64,000 bases of DNA from Clostridium sp. (GTDB taxonomy: Bacteria > Bacillota_I > Bacilli_A > RF39 > UBA660), in assembly GCA_022010095.1 (NCBI GenBank), contig CP091739.1, positions 434,001 to 498,000 on the forward strand, read 5' to 3'. The position numbers and the translations under genes were made by a program. Below the pieces are notes generated by a model that was given only the letters and a program-made list of their open reading frames with translations, had not been told where the DNA came from and did no database searches. Of the stretch, positions 32,359 through 42,263 are shown piece by piece; position 1 is the stretch's first letter; every line of letters begins with the position of its first letter.

Positions 32359-33340
32359 CTCCTTCACTAAGCATTGTTATTATTGATATACCATATCCAA
32401 GATGAGTATTGTCAATTAAAACATTAGTAACCGCACCTATTATTTTATTATCTTGTATTATTGGTGAACCACTCATTCCTTGAACTATACCACCTGTTTT
32501 AGAAAGTAACTCATTATCAACTATTTCAAAACTAAATGCTTTTTGAGTATCTTTACGTGCACTATATTTATCTACAATATTGATTTTTATATTTTTTTAA
32601 CATCATTATTTTTTTAAGTACAGTATATATGTACGCGTCCCCACTTTTAATTTCATTAAATGAGGCTATTTCCATAGTATCTTTATTTAATAATTCACTA
32701 TTCCACATGCCATATATACCCTTAATAGTATTTTTACGTATAGTACCTATTTCTTTATCATAAAGTATAGTTGCATCCTTACTACCAACATGACCATTTC
32801 TACTTTTATTAATAGATTTAACTTTACTCATAAGAATATTACCATTCTTAACTTCTACAATACTTTTAGTTTCATTTAATATAATTTCATGTCCTAAAGC
32901 ACCGTATATTTTACTTATTGGATCTATATATGTTAAAGTACCAAGACCTACTACTGAATCTTTAACATAAAGACCTGTTTTATATATATTATTTTCTTCT
33001 CCTATCTTTAAATCTATATTATATGTTTTACCATTTCTTACTATTTCAATAGGTACACTCATATTACTAATATTTTTCATTTTTTTAATTAAGTTATTTA
33101 ATTCATTAATAGAAGTAACACTTTTTATCATTTATTTTTAGTAATCGCATCTCCTATTTTAATATTATTTTTTTAGCAATATAAACACCATCTACTTTAT
33201 AGAATCCAACTACTATTAAACCATTAGGTTCTATCTTTTATACCTATACTTTCTCCTCCAGGTATTATATTTTTTTAGAATAAGCATAGATACTTATTGG
33301 CATTAAAATCATAATAAATAATACTATAATTTTTCTTCAT
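32348..33340 (-). CDS. spoIVB: SpoIVB-like S55 serine peptidase with PDZ domain
   Basis: About 330 residues. Signal/anchor MKKIIVLFIMILMPISIYAY, PDZ domain (ESIGIKIEPNGLIVVGFYKVDG, IKIGDAITKINDKSVTSINELNNLI) and the S55 peptidase domain with YGALGHEI (catalytic His), and GIVQGMSGSPIIQDNKIIGAV (catalytic Ser). In Bacillus this enzyme signals sigma-K activation during sporulation and cleaves SpoIVFA. Its place downstream of xseAB matches Bacillus. Breaks at 33320, 33275, 33232, 33175, 33140, 32600 and 32612. No other sporulation gene is visible in the window. Confidence 0.85.
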
Positions 33341-33408
33341 ACTTGCACCTCTAATAGTAGTATTAACAATTATTTATTATATAAAGTGGTAATATATAGA
33401 AAAAAAGA

Positions 33409-33643
33409 TTACTCATCTATTTTTAAAAATCAGTAATCTTTCCATTTTTCTTCCACAAGTTTATTTATAGTTTCAGTCGCACTATTTAATTTCTTTTTCA
33501 CAAAAAGTCAATTAATTTCATGGCTTCAGTATATTTAACTATCGCATCATCTAATCCAAGTTCACCACTTTCAAGTTCATTTACTATCTTTTTCTAATGC
33601 TCTTACTTGATCTTCAAATTTCATTTCTTTCTTTTTCACTCAT
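33409..33643 (-). CDS. xseB: Exodeoxyribonuclease VII small subunit
   Basis: About 77 residues: KFEDQVRALEKIVNELESGELGLDDAIVKYTEAMKLIDFCEKKLNSA is the XseB helical-hairpin signature (shown here in overlapping part only: LESGELGLDDAIVKY). It assembles in several copies on XseA. ATG 33641-33643 has AAGGAG and overlaps the XseA stop. Five A/T-run corrections within this short gene. Confidence 0.88.
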
Positions 33644-34994
33644 TATTACTTACTCCTTTAACATTCGCATTAATTTTTACCAGTTTTTTTTACCACTATA
33701 TTAATATTATCACTTATATTTATATCTTTAATATCTTTAATTATTTTATTGTCTTTATATACTATAGAATAACCTTTATCAAGTATATTCTCTGGATTTA
33801 ATAAATCTAACTTTATCTTTAAAGTATCAATATGTTTAGTATTATTTTTTTAATGATATTATTTATTTCATCATTAAGATTATCTTTTTAATATTTCTAT
33901 AGTTTTTATTTTTCTTTTTTTCATATAATACTTTAGGATTATTTAAGATATAATTTTTTTCTTAAAACCATCTATTTTATTTTTTTATAGTTATTTAGTA
34001 CATTATATATAGCATTATTACATTTATCATATAGAATATCTAATTTTTTTGTTCTTTCATTTCATATAATCTCATTGGATTATTTAGTAAATAATTAGAT
34101 TTATATTTATTTATAAGTTCTCTATAACTATACATTCTATTGTTGATTGAATTATTTATTTTATCAAAAGTATTACTAAAGTATCTTTTTATTTCACTTA
34201 AATCAGGTGTTGCGGCTACTGCTGCTCCTGTTGGCGTTGGTGCTCTAAAATCTGCTACAAAATCACTTATTGTAAAGTCTATTTCATGTCCTACACCACT
34301 TATTATAGGTATTCTACTATTATATATCGCTCTTGCTACTATTTCTTCATTAAATGGCCATAAGTCTTCTATAGCGCCTCCACCACGTCCTAAAATAATA
34401 GTATCAATGTCATCAAACGTATTTGCATATTCAATCATACGAACAATATTTTTACTTGCAAATTCTCCTTGAACAAGAGTCGGAAACACATATATAGTTA
34501 CAAGAGGATATCTCTTATTAATAGTTGATATTATATCCTTAATAGTCTGCTCCTGTTGGTGCTGTTATAACACCTATTTTACGTGGTATTCTTTTAATCT
34601 TTTTTTTATGACTTTGATCAAATAGCCCTTCATTTGATAACTTCTTCTTAAGTTCTTCAAATAATATATATAAGTTACCAGTACCGTCCATATCCATAGA
34701 ATCAACATATATTTGATAACTACCTGTTGCCTCATATACGGACACTCTACCATGTACTAAAACAGAATCTCCATCTTTAGGAATAAATTTAAGTACACTC
34801 TTATAATTAAACATAACAGCATTTATCTTACTATTTTCATCTTTCAATGAGAAATACAAGTGTCCTCTACTATGAAACTTAAGGTTACTTATTTCACCTC
34901 TTAATATATACATTTTTTTAAGTACAGAATTAGATTCAATAGTAAACTTTATAATACGATTAATATCACTAATAGTAATATATTCTCTATTCAT
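33636..34994 (-). CDS. xseA: Exodeoxyribonuclease VII large subunit
   Basis: About 450 residues. N-terminal OB fold ([37 protein letters not shown]), then [83 protein letters not shown], a long coiled coil and the C-terminal [18 protein letters not shown]. The catalytic core of ExoVII for single-strand DNA degradation. Start overlaps the nusB stop (ATGAATAG). One-base break near 34540 and several in the coiled-coil region 33840-34050. Confidence 0.93.
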
Positions 34995-35399
34995 TTACTT
35001 CCTCATTATCACGAACTTTATCTAAAACAGCATTTATTAGTTTAGCAATCTTTTCATCACTATACTTTTTAGCAAGTTCAACTGCTTCATTTATAACAAC
35101 AACTTTAGGAGTATTATAATATAACATTTCATATGTAGATAATCTAAGTATTGCTCTATCTGTTTTACCAAGCCTATCTAAATCCCAATTTTCTAAGTAT
35201 TTACCAATTATTTTTATCAATGTTATCTTTATGTTCTAGTACTCCATCTACTATATCACGAACAAATTTATTATCTATTTCTAAATTCTCATGAAATACA
35301 CTTTCTAAATCATATGGTATTTTTATCTTTATCATATAGATCTATTTGATATAAGATAATCATTATCTTCTCTCTTGCTTCAGTTCTATTTAATTTCAT
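34987..35399 (-). CDS. nusB: Transcription antitermination factor NusB
   Basis: About 137 residues: MKLNRTEAREKIMIILYQID, FVRDIVDGVLEHKDNIDKII, WDLDRLGKTDRAILRLSTYEML, PKVVVINEAVELAKKYSDEK, INAVLDKV. Binds boxA RNA with S10. ATG 35397-35399 follows GGAGGAG. Two corrections (35322, 35214). First gene of the nusB-xseA-xseB unit. Confidence 0.9.
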
Positions 35400-35459
35400 A
35401 AACTCCTCCAAAAAAACTATTAAGATTATATAATATTTAGTAATCTTTTACAATAGAAA

Positions 35460-35484
35460 AAAAGTACTATTTCTAGTACCCAAA
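35460..35484 (-). terminator. Terminator upstream of nusB
   Basis: GTACTA-gaaa-TAGTAC followed by TTTTTTT on the minus strand. Confidence 0.85.
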
Positions 35485-35486
35485 TT

Positions 35487-35604
35487 TCAAAAATTACATC
35501 TATATCCAATAGTAATAATTTTTTTATTCTTTTTATAACATCCATTATACTTTAACAACATAATCTAAACCACTTGGTTTTCTTTTAAATCTTGGAACTG
35601 ACAT
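35487..35604 (-). pseudogene. Short remnant resembling the N-terminus of a DGR Avd-like protein
   Basis: A good GGAGAAATAGAG site precedes ATG 35602-35604. The product begins MSVPRFKRKPSGLDYVVKV, which recalls the start of the four-helix-bundle Avd-like proteins (MSVPKxKRxxS pattern) often encoded beside diversity-generating retroelements. The similarity is from memory and only about 18 residues long. The frame then stops; with one inserted base it continues for about 20 unrelated residues and ends before a terminator. Full Avd-like proteins are over 100 residues, so this is at most a truncated copy. About 245 nt lie between it and the stop of the candidate DGR target gene. Confidence 0.4.
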
Positions 35605-35715
35605 CTCTATTTCTCCTCATTATTAATCTTGTATTAAATAATTTTTACTTTTTCAATATCCTTCTTAAGATTTACCACATATCTATTTTTGACATTTATA
35701 TTTTTCACATATCAA

Positions 35716-35749
35716 TAAAAAAAATTTTTGAATTTACGTAAATTCAAAA
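35716..35749 (-). terminator. Terminator downstream of the candidate DGR target gene
   Basis: A perfect 16-nt palindrome (GAATTTACGTAAATTC, 35730-35745) extended by TTTT/AAAA and followed by eight T on the minus strand. Between it and the gene's stop is a 27-codon ORF (35744-35827, starting MQKHNWFREL) without a ribosome-binding site, which I do not call as a gene. Confidence 0.7.
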
Positions 35750-35849
35750 TTTGTATCTCCTGCATAAATGCAAGTCTATAACCAATGCATTTGTTTTTAG
35801 TTCTCTAAACCAATTATGTTTTTGCATAAGTTTACATATATTTTACTCG

Positions 35850-37082
35850 TTAACCCAATCGGAAAGCTGGGGCAAACCCTATAGGACCAGCATCACCAGA
35901 GAGAGTCCAAGAGCCGTCGACATCGACCTCAAGGAAAGCAGTGTCAGTGTTGGAATCGGCCACACGGAGCCACCAAGCGGAAATCGAACCATTGTACATC
36001 TTTATAGCATTTGAGTAGTTACTTGTGGTTACTCCTTTTCTTTTATAATAATCTAATTGTCTTGTTTGATCCCATGCTGTATCATACGTAGATACCTGAT
36101 TACTTGTTCCATCTTCCCATACCTCATGCGCACTTAGTAAATATAATTTATCTGTTGATGTGAAGTTTGTTTCTCCACTTGTACTTCCATGTCCTGATAC
36201 TACTTTCGTTTTTGTTATAACACTTTGTAAATCACTTGGTAAATAATTAATGTAATCTATATTTGCTAACGTTCTTGCTTCTGTTGCTAGCCATCCACCA
36301 ACATTTGTACTTGTGCTATTCATTTGTCCTTCTATTAAAATATCAACAAACTCTACTACAAATCCACAGGCTGTTTGTGAAAAATCATTTCTATTACATT
36401 CTGCTGGTGTTGATTTATTAGCAATTCTTACTGTATATGGTTTATTACCTATTAAAACTTGTTTTGTATCGCCTACTTTATATACATCAGATGAGGTATT
36501 ACCTGCTATTGTTTCCCATGAATCAGTACTGAATGCTACTGGAAATGCAGTTTTACTTTCTTCAATACCAAGTACACCATTAAATTTTTTTCCTTGATTA
36601 TAATTTTGATCTGCATTTTTTTCTTTGAAAAGAATTGTAAATGTATATTTATGTGTTATTCCACTTTCTATTGATATTTTCTTTGCTATAGTCATATCAC
36701 TTATTGGTGCTTGTGATATAGATTCACATGTTCCTTCTGCTGTACCACTTGCATTGAGTCTTTGACAAGTTGCTGAAACAACTAACTCGTCTTTTGTGAT
36801 TTCGTTTGTTAGTGATTGCCAAATAACATTGTAATTTGTATCTAGTGTACCATTATTTTTTACAGATACTATCTTTGTAGTAGTCCATCCTGGTTTAATA
36901 TTCTGTGCATTTATTGCTGGTCCATCAGTGTATGTTAGTTTCAAAGTACCAGCCTCAACTACTACATTTTTTGCATTATCATTACCTTTTACAGTAGTAC
37001 TAAAGTATGCATAAGAAAGTCCTGTTGTTAAAAGTAAAAGCATTACAATCAATGTTCCAAATAATATTTTATTGTCTTTCAT
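35850..37082 (-). CDS. Surface protein with SipW/TasA-type N-terminus and DUF6273-like C-terminus; candidate DGR target
   Basis: 410 residues, intact. The N-terminal module (MKDNKILFGTLIVMLLLLTT then GLSYAYFSTTVKGND and GTLKLTYTDGPAIN) is almost identical to the 20044-22170 gene. From residue ~190 a different domain follows: YKVGDTKQVLIGNKPYTVRI, FVDILIEGQMNS, GWLATEARTLANIDYIN, LLSAHEVWE, DQTRQLDYYKRKGVTTSN, ending SAWWLRVADSN ... GFAPAFRLG, a DUF6273/C-type-lectin-like ending (WWLR ... PAFRL). The final ~150 nt differ sharply in composition from the rest (see the repeat entry). Probably secreted and surface-exposed; ligand unknown. Confidence 0.8.
   Translation of the reverse strand: MKDNKILFGTLIVMLLLLTTGLSYAYFSTTVKGNDNAKNVVVEAGTLKLTYTDGPAINAQNIKPGWTTTKIVSVKNNGTLDTNYNVIWQSLTNEITKDELVVSATCQRLNASGTAEGTCESISQAPISDMTIAKKISIESGITHKYTFTILFKEKNADQNYNQGKKFNGVLGIEESKTAFPVAFSTDSWETIAGNTSSDVYKVGDTKQVLIGNKPYTVRIANKSTPAECNRNDFSQTACGFVVEFVDILIEGQMNSTSTNVGGWLATEARTLANIDYINYLPSDLQSVITKTKVVSGHGSTSGETNFTSTDKLYLLSAHEVWEDGTSNQVSTYDTAWDQTRQLDYYKRKGVTTSNYSNAIKMYNGSISAWWLRVADSNTDTAFLEVDVDGSWTLSGDAGPIGFAPAFRLG
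35853..35996 (-). repeat. Candidate DGR variable repeat (VR) at the 3' end of the surface gene
   Basis: On the coding strand, the last ~145 nt before the stop are unlike everything else in the window. In 35881-35990, 61 of 110 bases are G or C (55%) and only 13 are A (12%). In the 36 codons from GGT (35994-35996) to CCT, 30 end in C or T. This is what results when AAY-type codons of a template are mutated at their adenines. It ends in a GC-rich invariant-looking stretch (GGGTTTGCCCCAGC). No template repeat or reverse transcriptase is in the window. Confidence 0.6.
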
Positions 37083-37134
37083 ATTCCTTATCTTCCTTTA
37101 CAATAATAAGTATAACATAAATATTTTTTAAAAT

Positions 37135-37427
37135 CTATAATCCAACCTTATCTAAATAACTTACATCATTATTTATTTCTTTAATAATATTTTTCTTTAT
37201 CTTTACTTATTCTATCAATAATAACATCTAATTTAATATAAAATAGATTAGATTTATACATAAGTAATTCTTTTTACATTAGTAAATCCTATAGATACAA
37301 GAAAGTCAAGAATACTTATTACTTTATCTTCATTAACATATAATAAATTTAAATCCATATCATCAAGTGATTCTTCTATTTGTTTAATATCATTAAGAGA
37401 TAAACCATATTTTTTTAAATATTTCAT
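37135..37427 (-). CDS. Hypothetical protein, last gene of the 37-41 kb operon
   Basis: About 98 residues: MKYLKKYGLSLNDIKQIEE, LYVNEDKVISILDFLVSIGF, LDVIIDRISKDKENIIKEIN. An all-helical pattern with no signal or membrane segment. ATG overlaps the stop of the preceding gene (ATGA). Two corrections (37275, 37195). The sequence MDLNLLYVNEDKVISIL is reminiscent of short helical scaffolding proteins but I can assign no family. Confidence 0.55.
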
Positions 37428-39291
37428 AACTTCATTTCTCCTTCTAAAGTATAACCTATATCACTTGCGATAGCTTTTACTTCATCCATATTTAAATAAC
37501 TACCTCTTACTATTGAATACATTAAAGCATCATTATTAAGTTCTATACCACTATTTACAAGTTTACCATAGTTTCTAATTACTTTATTCCTTGATATTAC
37601 ATTGTTACCTATTCTATATACTAGTGGATTATCTTTATCTATAAATCTACTATCTAAATCACGTATAACTTTACTACTAGGTTGTATTTGTGAATCAATA
37701 ACACTATCATACATAGTAGTATTGCCTAAATAATTAGAACTTTCTACAAAATTATTTTTTAAATATTTTTGATAAACTTCATCATTATTAAGATCAAGCC
37801 CAAACATACCAGTAGTAAACTCTTTCTTTAAACAACCAGGTCTTGAACTAGAAAACAATAAATTATAGTAATCTTTTTATATCCATATCTCTTCTCATCT
37901 TATAAAGTACAGGATATAATCTACTACTAATATGATTTATACTTCCACCATGATACTTAATATAATTACCATGTTCTTCACCTTGTTTTTCAGAATTTCC
38001 TAGAAGACCAGTCTCTACAAATGTATCTAATTTTTCAGATAAATTAGCTACACATGCAAGTAAAGATATAGGAAAATCAATCCTCTTACCATCACATATT
38101 CCATATGTACAAATAATATCAAAATTCTCAAGTAATTTATCATGAGGCATACGTAATACTTTAGTATATCCATCTTGATTACTTAAAGATACATCAATAC
38201 CTTTTTCATTTAAGAATCTTTCATTTTGAATTAAATCTTCATAAGAAACCATATGTGCTGAATATTTAAGTGTTTTAAAATAATTAACACCACCATTACT
38301 ATTTCCACCCATTTTTGAACTCTTACGTTTTCTCTTACTAGTACTTATATTATTAATCCATACTGATGCAGTATTAAAAGAATATTGGATATAATTTATT
38401 TTTCATTTTTCTAATGTTTCATATCTATTCTTTACTGAATCTAATGTTCCATATAAAGTTATAGTAAGTAAATCTGAAAAAGCAAATTTACGTAATATAT
38501 CTTTACTTTCCATATAATTAAGAATATTTCTTATATTATCTATTTTAGCATTTCTTTCTACTTCTTCTTTAAACTTATCAACTATTCTAAGCTGTCTTTC
38601 AGAAAAACCATGTTCTATAAAACAATTTCTAACATCTTCAATATTGATGTGTTCACTTACTTTCTTTTCATTATTAGTTCTCATTATATTATATTTTCTG
38701 AATTCTATTAATGCTTGCATCTTCATATCAATAGAAATATCTTCATCTTCTATGATTTTTATAAAAATATATTGAAATCACTTTCATCTAATATATCATT
38801 ATTATCTTTATCTTCTATTTTTATTTAATAAACCTTCAATATCTAATATAGATGTACTAATTTTTATCTATTTCACTTTCTAATTTACTCTTTTTTTATC
38901 ATTCTTTTCATTAATAGTAGTTCTTATATTTTTAATTACTTGCATTACATTGGCAATATAACTTTCTAAAAAAGCTTGTTGTGTATCACTAATATTTATA
39001 TCTAATCCTTTTTCTCTACCTAAATATACTAATTTAATATGTCTAAATTTATCACTTACTTCTTTTTTATCATAAGGATTATTACCATATTTAATAAGCA
39101 TATCAGTCATATCATCAGTATCTAAAGTAATTATATTACTTCTACTTTCAACAAGTGTTGATAAAAAAATCTTCACATTTAATAGACACTTCTTCAAGTG
39201 TATCTAAAACTGATGTATCACTTTCTTTATTTAATTTATCAAGGTTAGAATATAATTTATCTAATTTTAAACGTATAATTTCTATTAACAT
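37424..39291 (-). CDS. Large hypothetical protein of the 37-41 kb operon
   Basis: About 620 residues when four open segments are joined. N-terminal helical half (MLIEIIRLKLDKLYSNLDKL, TDDMTDMLIKYGNNPYD, NEKNDKK), central KVSEHINIEDVRNCFIEHGF, then a very basic linker (STSKRKRKSSKMGGNSNGG) and a C-terminal region with YISKLL-free, mixed strands (SAHMVSYEDLIQNERFL, RMPHDKLLENFDIICTYG, YHGGSINHISSRLYPVLY, SSSRPGCLKKEFTTGMFG). No known domain recognised. Breaks at 39170, 38893, 38820, 38765, 38400, 38375 and 37876. Basic linker suggests nucleic-acid or membrane-surface binding; that is a guess. Confidence 0.5.
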
Positions 39292-39299
39292 TTATACAC

Positions 39300-39506
39300 C
39301 TACCATTCTACTAAAGTATTATATATCTTAAAATATATAATTAAGTCATCATCTTTTTTTATCAAATAATGATATTAATTTTTTTCAGTACTACATCCAA
39401 TAGTGAAAGATAAATCATCTAAATTAACATTTTTTTGAAGATATTAATTTTTAAACAATCATTTCTAATTGAATAAAAATAATTCATCTGCTGTATCTAA
39501 TTTCAT
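39300..39506 (-). CDS. Small hypothetical protein of the 37-41 kb operon
   Basis: About 70 residues: MKLDTADELFYSIRNDCLKL, KKNVNLDDLSFTIGCSTEK, KKDDDLIIYFKIYNTLVEW. Strong GAGGTG before ATG 39504-39506; the site overlaps the stop of the previous gene. The stop lies 9 nt before the ATG of the next. Four A/T-run corrections. No family recognised. Confidence 0.5.
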
Positions 39507-39515
39507 AATTTCACC

Positions 39516-40684
39516 TCATTCATTTTTAGAAGTATTTAATCCATATTTATCTCTTAATGAATCTCTATATTCTTTTTGACTTTCAAATAATCTTTCTGTA
39601 CCATGTTCTTTGACTTCATCTCTTATGTCTTTAATTGTATCTAAATTTCTTCGTAATATATTTATTGATTCATCATAACCTTTAGTTTTTATGTGCTATA
39701 TCTAGTATTAATATTGAGCCATCTTCAAGTGGTACATATGAACATATATATGAAGAGAATTTACTTATTAATACATCAAAATCAACATTTTTTTACTTTG
39801 TGAAGTAATATTGACTTTTTCTTTTTTTACCTTTAGTTTCACTTTTTACTTATTAATGAATTTGCTTTTTCCTATTTCTTCTTCAGTAAAGTTATCAAAG
39901 TTAATCGTACCAATACCATTATTATCTACTAAGAATAATGATTTAGTTTCTTCTTCGTAATCAGGATCTATTACTTTATCTCTTTCCTGTTCTAAAGCAT
40001 AATATTTATCTATTAAACTAACTCTATCACCTAAAGAATTTATATAATATGAAAGTTCATCATATGATTCTTTATTAGTCATACCATCTTTTTATATTAC
40101 TTATACAAATATCTATAACATCTTGATATTCTTTACAACATAAAAAGTAACATGAGCATTCTTTCACTAGTAAAACTTCTATTAAAAAAATATCTTTCAT
40201 ATTTAATTCACCACTATTAAATAGAGTTGCTAAATTAACCGCATATTCAAGTTGTTTAGAAGATTTATTTGCCCATAGTGATTCTAATTTCATTTTATAT
40301 TCATCTACACATCTGCTAAGATCTTTATATCTACTTACTAGTTCACTAATTGAATATAAATTTTTCTCTTTTTCTTAAATTTACTTTCTTTTTTTAGATT
40401 CTTTTTCTTTCTTCTTTTTATACCATCTTTTTACTTCATCTTTTTCTTTAATAATAGAACTTTCATATGCAAGACCAGATAAAACTAATAATTTATCTTT
40501 ATCACTAATAGTACTATTTAAAAGTAATGTATTAAAGTAATCAACATCATAATCACTACTACTAATTATACTTTTTACTTTAGAAAGTTCACTTTCATAT
40601 GAAGATTTGCTTTCATATATACTTTTTCTTAGTTACATCAAAGTTCTTTATTTCATCTATACTTAATATTTTATTCGCAGACAT
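39516..40684 (-). CDS. Hypothetical protein of the 37-41 kb operon
   Basis: About 390 residues: MSANKILSIDEIKNFDVTKK, a helical region, a lysine-rich stretch near 40380-40430 (RWYKKKKEKESKKRKFKKKE), helical LATLFNSGELNMKDIFLIEV with several cysteines (KECSCYFLCCKEY), and a C-terminal SILILDIAHKTKGYDESINIL. The ATG overlaps the end of the preceding gene by about 14 nt. Breaks near 40626, 40373, 40395, 40090, 39847, 39795 and 39690. No signal or membrane segment; family unknown. Confidence 0.5.
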
Positions 40685-40959
40685 TTTTGTACTTGATCCG
40701 CATCAAGAGCATCATTGTCTTTAAAGAACTCAATTATTCTAAAATAATCAAGTACAACAGGATTTAAAGAAGCAATGAATTCTTTATTATTTAAGATAGT
40801 TCTTACATCATGTGTTTGTTTTATTTCTTCTAAAACATCACATAATGCTATATTCTTATCACATTCACCTATTTTTAGTAAGTAATGAATTAGAATATCC
40901 ATTTAAATAATCAATGAAATTTTTTTATAAGCCTTCTTATACGAATCAATATTAAACAT
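40671..40959 (-). CDS. Hypothetical protein, first gene of the 37-41 kb operon
   Basis: About 95 residues: MFNIDSYKKAYKNFIDYLNG, LLTKIGECDKNIALCDVLEE, IASLNPVVLDYFRIIEFFKD, ending near DADQVQNVCE. ATG 40957-40959 follows AGGAG; a TATAAT box lies about 25 nt upstream (on the minus strand near 40990), so the operon promoter is probably here. Three A/T-run corrections. Family unknown. Confidence 0.5.
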
Positions 40960-41025
40960 AAATATCACTCCTATTGTCTATTAAATATTATAACACACAT
41001 ATTTTTTTAATTAAAAGTAGAAATT

Positions 41026-41056
41026 AAAAAAAGAACTTACTAAATACTAGTAAGTT
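41026..41056 (-). terminator. Terminator after frr
   Basis: GAACTTACTA-gtatt-TAGTAAGTTC followed by TTTTTTT; it includes the frr stop codon. Confidence 0.88.
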
Positions 41057-41590
41057 CATTTTCTTTTTCTTTAAATTTTTCATCAACTATTTTTGTTATA
41101 TTTATCTATCATTTCTTGTACTATATCTAAACACATATCTCTTTCATCTTCTCTTAGTTCTTCATCTTTTTTAATTTTTAGTTGTTTTCATCTTGTCTTA
41201 TATTTCTAAGAGCAACTTTTAGCTTCTTCTGCCATTGTTGATGCTTGACGTACATAATTTTTTTCTTGTTTCACCAGTTAATTCTGGAACTGTAAGCATT
41301 ATAACTTCTCCATTATTAGTAGGTGCTATTCCAAGATTTGCTTCATATATAGCCTTTTCAATGTTTTTTAAAGATGATTTATCAAATGGTTTAATAGATA
41401 ATACTCTTGCTTCTGGTATTGATATTGTAGCTAAAGATTGAATTGGTGTTGGTGCTCCATAATATTCAACCATAATACCATTTAATATATTTGGATTAGC
41501 TCTTCCTGCTCTAATAGTAGTATATCTACTTTCTAAAGTATCAATAACTTTACTCATCTTATTTTTTTAATTTCATTTTTCGTCTATCAT
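41040..41590 (-). CDS. frr: Ribosome recycling factor
   Basis: About 183 residues: DTLESRYTTIRAGRANPNIL, VEYYGAPTPIQSLATISIPE, ARVLSIKPFDKSSLKNIEKA, LGIAPTNNGEVIMLTVPELT, then AEEAKVALRNIRQD and the C-terminal helix. Splits post-termination ribosomes with EF-G. GGAGGA before ATG 41588-41590. Corrections near 41570, 41560, 41260, 41218, 41180 and 41095. pyrH and uppS, its usual partners, are not adjacent here. Confidence 0.92.
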
Positions 41591-41660
41591 TTTTTTCCTC
41601 CGTAAACTAGTTATATTATATCTTACTTACTATATAGAAATCAATATAGAAAATGAAAAG

Positions 41661-42263
41661 TTAATCTTTTATGATCAACTTTTCATTTTCATTAAGTTTA
41701 ATTTTATAAATTCCAGTTTTAGGACAAATGTATTCAAAAATGGTATTATCAACTTCGAGTGTTACTTTATTTTCAGTTTCATCCATATTAGAATTTACCT
41801 CACTTTCCTCTTTTTTAGGTTTATATTTCTTAAGTGTATTAGTTCCAACTACGTGTTTATCTGTGTAATATGTATAGTTAAATGGATTAACACGTTTTTT
41901 ATCAATATATACTTCATAATGACAGTGTACTCCAAAGGAATAACCAGTATTTCCCATGATACCAATAGTTTGTCCTTGTTTTACTTTATCTCCTACTTTT
42001 ACAGTAGCACTATTATATTTAAGATGAGCCATTAATGTATATACACCATTACCATGATTTATTTTTATATAGTTTCCATATGTTACATTTTTAGTTTTAC
42101 CTTGTACACTATTTTTAACATATGTAACTATTCCATCTGCAGGTGCGATTATTTTATGATCTGGCCCTCCATATTTTTTATCCCATCCAAGGTCTATTGC
42201 TTTATGAGATGTTTTAAATCCTTGAGTAACACCAACATAATAACAAGGGAATATTAGTTTCAT
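41661..42263 (-). CDS. M23 peptidase, endolysin-like (no signal peptide)
   Basis: 200 residues, intact. LytM-type fold: zinc ligands in TSHKAIDLGWD (His, Asp) and GVHCHYEVY (HxH), with YGNYIKINHGNGVYTLMAHL and KVGDKVKQGQTIGIMGNTG. After ~135 residues come a charged linker (KKYKPKKEESEVNSNMDE) and a short beta C-terminus. There is no signal peptide, and it is translationally coupled (TAATG) to a small membrane protein of holin type. It thus looks like a phage-type lysis enzyme released by a holin, and less like a housekeeping LytM protein. Confidence 0.85.
   Translation of the reverse strand: MKLIFPCYYVGVTQGFKTSHKAIDLGWDKKYGGPDHKIIAPADGIVTYVKNSVQGKTKNVTYGNYIKINHGNGVYTLMAHLKYNSATVKVGDKVKQGQTIGIMGNTGYSFGVHCHYEVYIDKKRVNPFNYTYYTDKHVVGTNTLKKYKPKKEESEVNSNMDETENKVTLEVDNTIFEYICPKTGIYKIKLNENEKLIIKD

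Noticed and set aside
35744..35827. 27-codon ORF (MQKHNWFREL...) after the candidate DGR target
   Set aside because: It has no ribosome-binding site, its end lies inside a terminator stem and it resembles nothing I know.
35400..37100. Template repeat or reverse transcriptase of the DGR within the window
   Set aside because: I looked for a second GC-rich copy of the candidate variable segment and for RT motifs; apart from the tRNA there is no comparable GC-rich stretch, and no RT-like frame.
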